Source: Clostridium_B lapidicellarium (GTDB lineage Bacteria; Bacillota; Clostridia; Clostridiales; Clostridiaceae). Taken from it: DNA of 64,000 nt. Position 1 is the first letter of the stretch, and the number at the start of each line of letters is the position of its first letter. The translations under genes and the position numbers were made by a program. Below are positions 35,056 through 44,037 of this stretch, in pieces. The stretch lies in NCBI RefSeq assembly GCF_041224415.1, contig NZ_JBGFFE010000015.1:1-64000 (forward strand), given 5' to 3'. The notes under the pieces are model-generated. The model was not told the origin of the DNA, searched no databases, and saw only the letters and a program-made list of their open reading frames with translations.

Positions 35056-36027
35056 TCAGTGTTGGCTATTTATGATGGGAAATAATTTTTTTAATTTCCT
35101 GTAAAGTGTCATTCTTGGAATTCCCAAGTTTTTTGCTGTTTTTGATTTATTAAAATTATTTTTTATAAGCATGTCCATTATTAATTTGCTTTCGGCTTCA
35201 TGCATGGAGCTTTTTAGAAGTTCATTTTTATCATGATGGGTTTTCAACAGGAATTCAGGTAAATCGTCCATAGTTACAACTTTACCTTTGGAGGTTATCA
35301 TTATTCTTCCCAATATATTTATTAATTCTCTTATATTACCGGGCCAGTTGTAGTCTGATAATGCTTTTAATATGCCGTCGGGAAAATATTTTTTTATAGA
35401 GTATTTCCTGTAAAACCTATCCTGTAAAGATTTTACTAAAACTGGTATATCATCTTTACGTTCCCTAAGAGGGGGAATTTCTAGGCTTAAAAAATTTAGC
35501 CTGTAATATAAATCTCTCCTAAATGTTCCCTGGAGTATCTTTTCCTTTAAATCATAATTGGTGGCGGCTATAACCCTTACATCTATGTTTGTTATTTTAT
35601 TGCTGCCTATGCGTTCTATTTCATTTTCCTGTAGAACCTTTAGGAGTTTTGCTTGAAGAATTAATGGCATATCGCCTATTTCATCGAGAAATATAGTTCC
35701 ACCATCTGCCAGTTCGAATTTTCCAAGCCTGCCTTCTTTGGAAGCCCCGGTGAAAGCTCCGCTTTCATACCCGAATAATTCGGATTCTGCAAGATTTTCC
35801 GGTATTGCGGCACAATTTAACCTGACAAATGGTTTGAATTTTCTTTTGCTTTTGTTGTGAATAGCATGGGCGAACATTTCTTTGCCGACGCCGCTCTCGC
35901 CGCTTATGAGTACAGTAAAATCCGTATCTGCAAATTTTCCAGCCATTTTTTTACATCTTTTTCCTTTAACCGAATTTACCAAAATATCATCGAATGTATA
36001 TTTTGCACTGAATGATTTATTGTTCAT
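35056..36027 (-). CDS. sigma-54-dependent activator without sensor domain
   Basis: This 323-residue AAA+ activator reads Walker A GESGVGKE near residue 43, the sigma-54 contact loop GAFTGA near residue 90, Walker B GTIFLDEIGD, the arginine-finger region and a C-terminal Fis-type helix-turn-helix (NKSKTAKNLGIPRMTLYRKL). The usual N-terminal PAS, GAF or receiver domain is missing: the AAA+ part starts by residue ~15. Its activity may be set by amount or by a partner protein, as in PspF. The obvious target is the gene at 36466 with its -24/-12 promoter. Confidence 0.92.
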   Translation of the reverse strand: MNNKSFSAKYTFDDILVNSVKGKRCKKMAGKFADTDFTVLISGESGVGKEMFAHAIHNKSKRKFKPFVRLNCAAIPENLAESELFGYESGAFTGASKEGRLGKFELADGGTIFLDEIGDMPLILQAKLLKVLQENEIERIGSNKITNIDVRVIAATNYDLKEKILQGTFRRDLYYRLNFLSLEIPPLRERKDDIPVLVKSLQDRFYRKYSIKKYFPDGILKALSDYNWPGNIRELINILGRIMITSKGKVVTMDDLPEFLLKTHHDKNELLKSSMHEAESKLIMDMLIKNNFNKSKTAKNLGIPRMTLYRKLKKLFPIINSQH

Positions 36028-36056
36028 ATTTGTAATATCACCTTTCGTGGAATTAT

Positions 36057-36102
36057 AAGTGTATCAATATGTTACAAAGAATTGTAACATATTGATACAC
36101 TT
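36057..36102. promoter_or_regulatory. 21-bp perfect inverted repeat, likely activator site
   Basis: The arms AAGTGTATCAATATGTTACA + A and their exact complement are separated by four bases. It lies 30-75 bp before the activator's start codon and ~340 bp upstream of the sigma-54 promoter start site. On the minus strand it overlaps a sigma-A promoter, TTGAAA (36110-36105) and TACAAT (36086-36081), spacer 18. Enhancer plus autoregulation is the inferred role. Confidence 0.65.
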
Positions 36103-36351
36103 GATTTCAATGTGAAAAATTATGGAAATATGAAAAAATTTGCTGTAGTCAGATAAGAATAATTAATTGATGAATATGCAATTATCATAGTTTAATATTA
36201 TAAATTGATATGAATTAATAGTTGGAAAATTACAATTTTATAAAACGATTTTATAAAAATATATTTTTATATATAAAAGAAATCCTCCGGCATTTTATTG
36301 TGTGGAAATATTTAATAAATATTATATGAATTATAAAATTCAATATCCCAT

Positions 36352-36384
36352 CAGAATAAATTATAAATTTTATAATTTATTCTG
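36352..36384. repeat. 16-bp inverted repeat next to the sigma-54 promoter
   Basis: CAGAATAAATTATAAA, one central T, then its exact complement ending TTCTG. It lies 10 bp upstream of the -24 box. It differs in sequence from the repeat at 36057, so it would suit a second protein or DNA structure. The rest of the 36103-36351 stretch is very AT-rich and holds nothing else I can name. Confidence 0.6.
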
Positions 36385-36393
36385 CACTTTTTA

Positions 36394-36411
36394 TTGGCAT
36401 GATAAATGCTT
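36394..36411 (+). promoter_or_regulatory. sigma-54 (-24/-12) promoter
   Basis: TTGGCATGATAAATGCTT has GG (36396-36397) and GC (36408-36409) separated by exactly ten bases, with TTGGCA and TGCT contexts close to the RpoN consensus. Its start would be near 36421, ~45 bases before the downstream gene. The divergent gene is a sigma-54 activator. Confidence 0.8.
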
Positions 36412-36465
36412 AGTGTAAAAAGCTACCGAAATAATTTTCCGTAATTAAAAAAAGGAGTGAGATTG

Positions 36466-37563
36466 ATGGAACTTTCATCTGTTGAATGTTTTCTGATAGT
36501 AATGGCATTTTTACTAGTAGGAGAAGTTATATCGGAGAAAACAAAAGCTTATGTTCCTTCGGTATTTATCTCTGCTGTTCTGTTTTTGATAGGGTTTTGG
36601 ACATTTGCACCAAAGGATATAGTTGTGAGGGCATCTTTTGGCAAAGAGTTCATACAGATTGCCATGGGCCTTCTTCTTGTACATCTGGGGACCCTTATGA
36701 GTTTGAAGAAATTGATAGCCCAGTGGAAGGCGGTAGTAGTTGCAGTCTGCGGCATATGTGGAATCATAGCTTTAACCATGAGTGTGGGGCTGTTGTTGTT
36801 TGACTGGCATACGGTTATCGCCGCAACACCGCCTCTTACAGGAGGAATAGTAGCGGCACTGCTTATGTCCGAGGGTTTGAAAGCACAGGGCCTTACTACT
36901 TTGGCCGTTCTTCCTATAGCTATGTTTGTAACTCACAGCTTTTTTGGCTATCCCATTACTTCTTGGTGTTTGAAAAGGGAAGGAAGAAGAATTGTGAAGG
37001 ATTTTAGGGAAAATGGTCCCGATCCCAAAGTAATTAAAGAGGGAAGCATGTTTAAGGAGGAAAACAACAGGAAAAAACTTATACCTGCGCTTCCTAAGGC
37101 TTATCAGAGCTCTCCAATGATACTGTTTAAAGTGATATTGGTGTCCATGCTTGCGGGGTGGCTGTCTAAATTAACTGGAGGAGCTGTAAATCAGTATGTA
37201 ATATGCCTCATACTTGGAGTTGTTTTTTGTGAACTTGGATTTTTGGAAGAGCAGTCCCTTGTCAAGGCAGGGGTATTCAACTGGCTTATATTGGGACTTT
37301 TGGCGTATGTATTCTCTCAACTGTCCAGTGTTACGCCGTCACAGCTTCTGGGAATAATAGGTCCTATAATTGTGCTTATAATATTGGGAATTCTCGGCAT
37401 GTTTATAATGTCAATGCTTGTGGGAAAGCACTTTGGATTTTCAAAGGAGATGGCTTTTGCCTGTGCACTTACGGCACTTTTTGGATTTCCGGCAGATTAT
37501 GTTATAACAACAGAGGTCTGTAAATCCGTAGGTACTACGGAAGAGGAAAAAATTATCTGGTAG
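36466..37563 (+). CDS. multi-pass membrane transporter-like protein, frameshifted near the 3' end
   Basis: The 365-residue frame has about ten hydrophobic segments and glycine-rich hairpin-like stretches (ATPPLTGGIVAALLMSEG; LFGFPADYVITTEV). They recall Na+/glutamate-type symporters, but I do not recognise the exact family. The frame ends early at TAG 37561. Moving back one base at the A6 run (37547-37552) gives a further 34 codons of membrane-like sequence to 37655, so the intact protein would be ~396 residues. The ATG is well placed after AAAGGAG. Expression is probably sigma-54 dependent. Confidence 0.7.
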   Translation: MELSSVECFLIVMAFLLVGEVISEKTKAYVPSVFISAVLFLIGFWTFAPKDIVVRASFGKEFIQIAMGLLLVHLGTLMSLKKLIAQWKAVVVAVCGICGIIALTMSVGLLLFDWHTVIAATPPLTGGIVAALLMSEGLKAQGLTTLAVLPIAMFVTHSFFGYPITSWCLKREGRRIVKDFRENGPDPKVIKEGSMFKEENNRKKLIPALPKAYQSSPMILFKVILVSMLAGWLSKLTGGAVNQYVICLILGVVFCELGFLEEQSLVKAGVFNWLILGLLAYVFSQLSSVTPSQLLGIIGPIIVLIILGILGMFIMSMLVGKHFGFSKEMAFACALTALFGFPADYVITTEVCKSVGTTEEEKIIW

Positions 37564-37655
37564 ATATATTGCTCCCGAGGATGCTGGTCGGTGGATTTAT
37601 GACTGTATCCATTGCTTCTGTAATCATAGCCAGCATATTCCTTAAGTTGTTATAA
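37551..37655 (+). pseudogene. C-terminal fragment of the transporter-like gene, -1 frame
   Basis: Read in the -1 frame from 37551, the sequence gives NYLVDILLPRMLVGGF and then a hydrophobic helix to TAA 37653-37655. It has no start codon or ribosome site of its own. One extra A in the A6 run would join it to the frame at 36466. True mutation, slippage and sequencing error are all possible. Confidence 0.65.
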
Positions 37656-37666
37656 ATTATTTGTTG

Positions 37667-37720
37667 GCAGAAAAGCCGTATGCAATCAATTAAAATTGCA
37701 TACGGCTTTTCTGCGATTCG
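37667..37720. terminator. strong bidirectional terminator
   Basis: GCAGAAAAGCCGTATGCAAT pairs perfectly with its complement (20 bp) around an eight-base loop. The stem itself carries A4/T4 tracts. It separates the transporter-like gene from convergent cvfB. Confidence 0.8.
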
Positions 37721-37724
37721 ACGT

Positions 37725-38579
37725 TCATCTTATGAGTTTGGTACCATTTTTATCCTGGTAAATTAGATTCCTTCTCATAAGCCCTCCAAGAGCATTTTTA
37801 AAATAATTTTTGCTTTCATGGAAAACTTTTTTTATGTCATCGGGGGAACTCTTGTCATTATAGGGCATAAACCCATTATGACATTTTAAATAATCGAGTA
37901 TTGTATCTTCCAGGGACAGCCTTTCATATTTTGGAGTTTTCCTGGGGGTAAGTCCTAATTTGCCATCTTCATAGATTTTTTTTACTCTTAAATTCAGTTC
38001 GTCACCAATTTTGAGCTTTGTAAAATATTCATTGCTTAGTATGACTCCCGTGTATTTTTTGTCCACTACTACCATAGCGCTGTTGTTTGTCTGAAATCCG
38101 TAGACAATACCTTTTACTTCTGCTCCTATGTGGTACTTTTCGTCTTTATCTTCAACTTCCAGAAGATATCTGCCTATATCTGTGGTTGCGGCTATTCTGC
38201 TCGTTTTATCAAGGTAGATGTAAAAAGGATAATATTTTCCAACCTCAAGTGTATATTTTTGCTCAGATATTGGAGCCAGTATATCTCTTTCCAGGCCTAT
38301 ATCCACGAAATATCCAAAGTCTACCCTTGATACCACTTTTAACAGTGCAATTTCACCGACTACCGCGGCAGGGGATTTGAGAGTCGCAATTACCCTGTCC
38401 TTTGAATCCCTGTATATGAAGGCATTTACCTCATCTCCTATAGAAAGTTCATTTTCCAAGGCGTTTTTGTTTGGAAGAAGTATGTCGTCACTGGTTTTGC
38501 CCGTTTTGGCGTCCAGATAATATCCGAATCCTGTTTTCCGGACAATCTTTAAAAGATTGAATTTCCCTATAAGTATCAT
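37725..38579 (-). CDS. cvfB: CvfB-like S1 RNA-binding protein
   Basis: This 284-residue protein of the YitL/CvfB family has three S1-like OB-fold domains (about 1-65, 70-135, 150-215) and a C-terminal winged helix (~225-284) with DTILDYLKCHNGFMPYNDKSSPDDIKK. CvfB proteins bind RNA and affect virulence or stress genes in staphylococci; the role in clostridia is not known. The ATG has only a weak GGAGTGAAACAC site. Confidence 0.9.
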   Translation of the reverse strand: MILIGKFNLLKIVRKTGFGYYLDAKTGKTSDDILLPNKNALENELSIGDEVNAFIYRDSKDRVIATLKSPAAVVGEIALLKVVSRVDFGYFVDIGLERDILAPISEQKYTLEVGKYYPFYIYLDKTSRIAATTDIGRYLLEVEDKDEKYHIGAEVKGIVYGFQTNNSAMVVVDKKYTGVILSNEYFTKLKIGDELNLRVKKIYEDGKLGLTPRKTPKYERLSLEDTILDYLKCHNGFMPYNDKSSPDDIKKVFHESKNYFKNALGGLMRRNLIYQDKNGTKLIR

Positions 38580-38651
38580 ATGTGTTTCACTCCTAACTTT
38601 TTAAAAGCCCAAAGCTTATTATATACTATTGCAAAAATTTACACCAGAAGA

Positions 38652-39764
38652 TTAACCGCCGAAATTTGTTTTAGTAGAAGATCCCTCCACTGTAACGTGA
38701 ACCTCTAATTTAAGCTGGCTTTTTTTGAATATATCGTCTGGATTTTCTCTGGGATACCTTCTTTGAAAGTCTTCTGCTATATTGAATATATCCAAATTTT
38801 TTTCCCTGTATTTTTTAAATATATCTTCACAGGCAAAAGCTATATTATTTTCTGCATTTGATTCCAGCAATTTTATAGAGTCCTGATTTAAATTCATTTT
38901 ATTCTGTGCCTCGGATATACTTGCCTTTGTGTTTATTATTTTTTTTACTACCAGTTTTTCGCCGTCATAGTGCATCTTTGTTCTCGTAGAATTTTTTAAT
39001 ATTTCCAGGCTTACATATTTAGATGGAACATTTGGATTTGTGACTTCCATAGAACCTGCCTTTATATTGTCCAGTATAAAATTATAACCCAGTGCATTTT
39101 CCCTTCTCAGTGTATCTACCATTTTATAATTGACCATTATGGCACCGTCTCCGATCTCCAGCCTGTTTTCCAGCTGTTCCTGTTTTATCTGGACGATCGG
39201 GATGACGGATGTCTTGGCTCTGGTATGCATTTCATTTAGAAAATCGTTAAAACTGGTCATAACTTCTCTGGAGGAGGAAGGTATGTTTCTTATTAAGTCA
39301 TGTATGAAGATTCCAAGGTATTCCTGGCCTTTTAATTTCATATTCAAGAAATTGTCAGGACATCCCTTTAAAACAGCTATATTTGCCCTGAGGACAAATT
39401 CCTGGTCTCTTTCAAAAATATCCAGAAAGTCCTTTATACCGTATTCTGCAGCTTTTTGTGTAAATATGATCCCCATAGTCTGGGTATAATTCAGTTTATA
39501 ATTTGAGGATAGATTTATGTCCCTTATAGTTTCAAACATAGTTTTCTTTGAGCTCCTAAAGAGAATTCTCTGGTCGCTGTTGGAAGAACTTGTAACAGTT
39601 TTTTGTGGCCTGAAGGCTTCCACGTAGAGTATAGGGTTACCCTGATTATCCACATCTATTATACAGGCTGTTGCGAATATAACTTTGTCTATGTCATTAT
39701 AGTTAAAACATCCGCCGAGAAAAGATGTACATATTATTAGAAGGCAGCAAAGAAATTTTTTCAT
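38652..39764 (-). CDS. spore germination protein, Ger(x)C lipoprotein (set 1)
   Basis: The 370-residue C subunit has a signal peptide and lipobox (FLGGC near residue 19) and Ger(x)C domains ending near KLEVHVTVEG. It sits on the outer face of the spore inner membrane as part of a nutrient receptor. The ATG overlaps the upstream A-subunit stop (ATGA), so translation is coupled. Confidence 0.93.
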   Translation of the reverse strand: MKKFLCCLLIICTSFLGGCFNYNDIDKVIFATACIIDVDNQGNPILYVEAFRPQKTVTSSSNSDQRILFRSSKKTMFETIRDINLSSNYKLNYTQTMGIIFTQKAAEYGIKDFLDIFERDQEFVLRANIAVLKGCPDNFLNMKLKGQEYLGIFIHDLIRNIPSSSREVMTSFNDFLNEMHTRAKTSVIPIVQIKQEQLENRLEIGDGAIMVNYKMVDTLRRENALGYNFILDNIKAGSMEVTNPNVPSKYVSLEILKNSTRTKMHYDGEKLVVKKIINTKASISEAQNKMNLNQDSIKLLESNAENNIAFACEDIFKKYREKNLDIFNIAEDFQRRYPRENPDDIFKKSQLKLEVHVTVEGSSTKTNFGG

Positions 39765-41161
39765 ACTTTATCATCCTTGTTGAAATTATTGTTTGATATA
39801 TTGGTGAGTTTTCCTCTAAAAATAATATCCCTGTATCTCAAATTCTTTTTGGTCAGTATGGGTGTGATATACGGATAGCCGCAGCTGTCCAGTGATGCTA
39901 TGGCAGATACCATGACGAACATTCCCATTAAAAATCCGAGCATTCCTATTAGAGAACATAGAAACAATATTATAGAGCTCCACAGTAAAATGGGACCGTA
40001 TAGTTTGGGTGTCAAGAAGGAGGATATGGCAGATATGGCCACTATTATCACTGTACTTTGAGAAGTAAGGCCAGCACTTACCGCTGCCTGGCCAAGTATT
40101 AGGGCTCCCACTATGCTCATAGACTGTCCAATAGGCTGTGGAAGCCGTATGCCAGCTTCTCTTAAAAGCTGGAAGAAAAACGACATCAGGTAGATTTCCA
40201 ATATAGTGGGAATAGGTACATCTGCCCTGGATGAAGAAAGCCTGAAGACAAATATAAGCGGTATTAGCGAAAAATGGTAGGTGGTCAGGGCTATATAAAG
40301 TCCGGGTAAAAATACTGAGATTCCGAAAGAAATTATTCTGATTATCCTTACTATACTCGTATAATAGGTATTTAGGTAATAGTCGTCCGCCATCTGGAAA
40401 TTTTCTATAAAAAAATAGGGTGCACTCAGTGCAAAGGGGGTGCCGTCTACGAGAATGACCACCCTTCCCTGAAGTATTTTAGATGCTGCGGTATCGGCCT
40501 TTTCAGTATATCCTACGGTATCAAAAATGGTTCTTGAATTTTTTAACTGTTCTTCTATATAATTTGTGTCCAGGAGAAAATCTATATTCATTTTTGAAAA
40601 TTTACTGTTGATGTATTTAAGCACCTTTTGTGAAACCAGATCCTGAAGATACAGGAAGGCTACGGTCGTATTGGAAATATTACCCACAATCTTGTAATCT
40701 ATTTTAAGCTGGGGGCTTTTTATTCTCCGCCTTATAAGGGATATATTATCCATCAGGGCTTCTGTAAAACCTTCTCTCGGACCCTTTATCACTGTTTCGG
40801 TTAGAGGTGTGTTTATACTCCTCTTGCTAAATCCCTTAGCTTCACAGTACAGGGCATTGTTATAAAAATCAGATATGATTATGACGTCGCCAGATAATAT
40901 GTGAAGCAGCATATCATCCCTGGAATTTACATCACCCAGTGAATTGCTGTAAAGTACTTCGTCTTTTATCATTTCCGCATCGGTTATCAGTTTGCTGCTT
41001 TTTATAAGCGGTGCTATTATATATTCACTTATAAATTTTGAATCGCACATATTATCTATAAATAATAGGTATATGGTTCCCCTGCTGCATTTTATCTCAC
41101 GGTGTTTCAAATCCGAATTACCCTTTAGTTTCTCATTTATATAATTTAAATAATCATTCAT
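39761..41161 (-). CDS. spore germination receptor A subunit (set 1)
   Basis: This GerA-family protein of ~466 residues has a soluble N-terminal half (~1-260) with TPLTETVIKGPREGFTE, then membrane helices with SSSRADVPIPTILEIYLMSFFFQLLREAGIRLP. An upstream ATG at 41209 has no ribosome site, while ATG 41161 follows GGTGATG, so the shorter form is chosen. It is divergent from the gerB-type gene at 41262, and likely partners with it and the C subunit downstream. Confidence 0.92.
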   Translation of the reverse strand: MNDYLNYINEKLKGNSDLKHREIKCSRGTIYLLFIDNMCDSKFISEYIIAPLIKSSKLITDAEMIKDEVLYSNSLGDVNSRDDMLLHILSGDVIIISDFYNNALYCEAKGFSKRSINTPLTETVIKGPREGFTEALMDNISLIRRRIKSPQLKIDYKIVGNISNTTVAFLYLQDLVSQKVLKYINSKFSKMNIDFLLDTNYIEEQLKNSRTIFDTVGYTEKADTAASKILQGRVVILVDGTPFALSAPYFFIENFQMADDYYLNTYYTSIVRIIRIISFGISVFLPGLYIALTTYHFSLIPLIFVFRLSSSRADVPIPTILEIYLMSFFFQLLREAGIRLPQPIGQSMSIVGALILGQAAVSAGLTSQSTVIIVAISAISSFLTPKLYGPILLWSSIILFLCSLIGMLGFLMGMFVMVSAIASLDSCGYPYITPILTKKNLRYRDIIFRGKLTNISNNNFNKDDKV

Positions 41162-41261
41162 ACTTTCATCACCAGATATATTATCTGTATTTTCTTGAAT
41201 AACATTCATGGTTTAGCAGATAATATTTGTATGTAAAATTTAGTGTGAATGGAGATTATTT

Positions 41262-42347
41262 ATGGGCAAATTCAATTTTAAACATATATTTTTCATAGTA
41301 TCTGCCCTCTCGATATCGAGTTTGAAAACCTACCCGCAAATTTTTATGAATATGTCCGGTAGGGACAGCTGGGTGGCAATTATAATAACTTGTGTGATAA
41401 TGCTGGTTTATTTTGATTACCTGATAAATATATGTTTGAAAAATAATTGTTATAGTTTGCATGAAATATTTACTACTTCCTTTGGAAATTTATTTGGAAG
41501 TGTGCTTTTAATTTTGTTTTCCATGGCAATCTTTTTATCTCTTCTTGAAAGTGCCTCTGTAGAGGCAAATGTAGTACATACCAATTTTTTTATAGAAAGT
41601 CCCGTATGGTATATATTGCTTTTTATAGTGATACCGGGTTTTTATACCGTAAAAAGAGGCAGATATTCTGTAATGGCAGTTATCATGGTGTGTATAGCCA
41701 TTTCTGTGTTCAATGGGATAAATCTGGCCCTTTTAACGTCCAGGTTCAAGAATTACTGCAGGCTGTTTCCAATATTCGAGCATGGAATAAATGCAAATTT
41801 TTTTTTATCAATTTTGAAATCAATTGGCATGTATTCTTCTATTGTCATAGCACTGCCTTATTTGAGCCAGCTGGAAGTTAAAAAGGGACTCAGAATTTAT
41901 TCATTTATGGGTAATTTGTTTGTGGCACAGATGATAATTGTTGCCATAATAGGAATACTTGCCACTTTTAATGTGGAAAGGGCGAACACGATTGTCTATC
42001 CCAAATTGGTTCAGACCCAGCTCATATCATATTTTGGATTTATAGCAAGCGGCGAATTCTATGTGATATTTCAGGTAATATCGGGTTGGTTCTCAAAATA
42101 TATAACTTCATTTTTTGCCCTGGTGCTTATACTTAGGGAGTTTAAAATTGACAAAACTATAAATTCCAATATATTTTTGATTGTATTTACTGCTGCAATA
42201 TACATAATATCCTATTTCATTTCCAGAAATTTGTTTTCGCTCTTTAAATTTCTGAATGTGTATGTATACTTATGTGTAATTTTGCTATTTTTACTTCCGC
42301 TGGTTACTTTTACTGTATTCAATATAAAATCTGAAAGAAGGCAGTGA
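41262..42347 (+). CDS. spore germination permease B subunit (set 1)
   Basis: This 361-residue GerB/endospore germination permease of the APC superfamily has ten hydrophobic segments. It likely binds the germinant. The ATG follows TGGAGATT. It is the first gene of the plus-strand ger run and supplies the B subunit lacking in the divergent A-C pair. Confidence 0.9.
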   Translation: MGKFNFKHIFFIVSALSISSLKTYPQIFMNMSGRDSWVAIIITCVIMLVYFDYLINICLKNNCYSLHEIFTTSFGNLFGSVLLILFSMAIFLSLLESASVEANVVHTNFFIESPVWYILLFIVIPGFYTVKRGRYSVMAVIMVCIAISVFNGINLALLTSRFKNYCRLFPIFEHGINANFFLSILKSIGMYSSIVIALPYLSQLEVKKGLRIYSFMGNLFVAQMIIVAIIGILATFNVERANTIVYPKLVQTQLISYFGFIASGEFYVIFQVISGWFSKYITSFFALVLILREFKIDKTINSNIFLIVFTAAIYIISYFISRNLFSLFKFLNVYVYLCVILLFLLPLVTFTVFNIKSERRQ

Positions 42348-42351
42348 CAAT

Positions 42352-44022
42352 ATGGGCAATGTATTTAAGAATTTAATTTCTCTCATTACATACAGGCGTG
42401 AAAAAGAAATACAGAATTTTTATATACCTGAAGAAAATGAGAATTCAGATAATAATTACAGTTATGATTCTTTTAATATAAAAAATGATTTCAAGATCCC
42501 GACAGATATTGATTCCAATATAAAATTTATAGAGCAGGAGTTTCATTATCCTGTCAACAGGGATATCATAGTGAGAAAAATCAAGATTTCGGGAAAATAT
42601 GACGCATTTATAGCTTATTTGAATGGTGCTGTAGACAATAATATTGTAAATAATTTTATATTGAGGCCTCTTCTGAATTATAGAATCACTGCAGGTGAGG
42701 ATCGATCCCCTAAAAAAGAGGAGGTGGATTTCATCTTAAACAATGTGGTTGAAATCAATTATATGAAGACCGTGGATAAACCCAAAGATGTCATATACCA
42801 GATAATTGTAGGCAATACGGTGGTTTATATAGACGGATGCTGTTACTACGGCATCTATGGCACTAAGGGCTTTGAAAAAAGAGAAGTGAACACACCACAG
42901 ACGGAGGGTTCTGTGAAGGGATCCTATGAAGCTTTTACTGAAAATTTGTCTACTAATGTAGCCCTGATAAGAAAACTTATAAGGAACAAGGATCTGATCA
43001 CGGAAAAACTCCGTGTAGGGGACAGCAACAATAATGAATGTGCCATCATGTATATAGAAGGCATAGTGAATCCTGCAATAGTTCAGGAGATAAAGAGGAG
43101 GATCAGCAGTGTAAAGACGGATTTTATATCCGGGACAGGAATGCTTGGAGAGTATATCAGTGATAATACATGGTCTTTGATTCCAACTGTACTTTCTACA
43201 GAGAGAACTGACAGGACATGCTACTATATTATGGAAGGCAGGGTGGCACTTATTTCCAATGGCACACCTTATGTACTCATTGTGCCAATTACATTTTTTA
43301 CACTGTTCCACACTTCGGAAGATTACATTTTAAAATGGCAGTATAGTTTCCTGCTGAGGGTTGTCAGGATCTTTGGAATACTTGTATCCCTGCTGCTCCC
43401 GGGAATGTATGTGGCACTTATAAACTACCATCAGGAGATGATTCCCTCCTCCCTCCTTATTTCGATTGCAAGATCTAGGGAAGAAGTGCCTTTTCCCACC
43501 ATTGTAGAAGTCATATTCATGGAAATTTCATTTGAACTCATAAGGGAAGCTGGTGTAAGAATACCGGGAATTCTGGGAAATACCATAGGTATAGTGGGGG
43601 CTCTTATAATAGGCCAGGCAGCTGTTCAAGCAAGTATAATAAGCCCTATTTTAATTATAGTCATTTCCTTTACCGTACTTGGAAATTATTCCATACCAGA
43701 TTTCAGTTTGACCTATGCTACCAGAATAATTAGGTTGTCCTTCATCTTGTTCGGATATGTGCTGGGGTTTCTGGGTGTATGTCTGGGGATAGTGGCAAGT
43801 ATAACCATAATGTGCAATTTGAGATCCTTCGGAGTTCCTTTTTTCTCCAATTTTCCACCTAAGACAAGGAAGAGCAGGGATACTGTTTTAAATTATCCTA
43901 TTTGGAAACAGGAATTCAGACCTGACGAATTGAATACCATGGATCCGAGGAAACAGCCCAAAAATCCTAGAGGATGGATAAATCAGGATGCCAGTGTTAA
44001 AAAGAGGAATAAAAACATTTAA
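42352..44022 (+). CDS. spore germination receptor A subunit (set 2)
   Basis: The 556-residue GerA-family protein has the family block REVNTPQTEGSVKGSYEAFTE in the soluble half and SREEVPFPTIVEVIFMEISFELIREAGVRIPG in the membrane half. A ~70-residue N-terminal extension and a charged C-terminal tail with KNPRGWINQ make it longer than set 1. It is four bases after the B gene. Confidence 0.94.
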   Translation: MGNVFKNLISLITYRREKEIQNFYIPEENENSDNNYSYDSFNIKNDFKIPTDIDSNIKFIEQEFHYPVNRDIIVRKIKISGKYDAFIAYLNGAVDNNIVNNFILRPLLNYRITAGEDRSPKKEEVDFILNNVVEINYMKTVDKPKDVIYQIIVGNTVVYIDGCCYYGIYGTKGFEKREVNTPQTEGSVKGSYEAFTENLSTNVALIRKLIRNKDLITEKLRVGDSNNNECAIMYIEGIVNPAIVQEIKRRISSVKTDFISGTGMLGEYISDNTWSLIPTVLSTERTDRTCYYIMEGRVALISNGTPYVLIVPITFFTLFHTSEDYILKWQYSFLLRVVRIFGILVSLLLPGMYVALINYHQEMIPSSLLISIARSREEVPFPTIVEVIFMEISFELIREAGVRIPGILGNTIGIVGALIIGQAAVQASIISPILIIVISFTVLGNYSIPDFSLTYATRIIRLSFILFGYVLGFLGVCLGIVASITIMCNLRSFGVPFFSNFPPKTRKSRDTVLNYPIWKQEFRPDELNTMDPRKQPKNPRGWINQDASVKKRNKNI

Positions 44023-44037
44023 AGTAGGTGGAGATTT

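Noticed and set aside
37545..37565. Programmed -1 ribosomal frameshift
   Set aside because: No X-XXY-YYZ heptamer is in the zero frame and no clear downstream pseudoknot was seen; a simple A-run indel is more economical.
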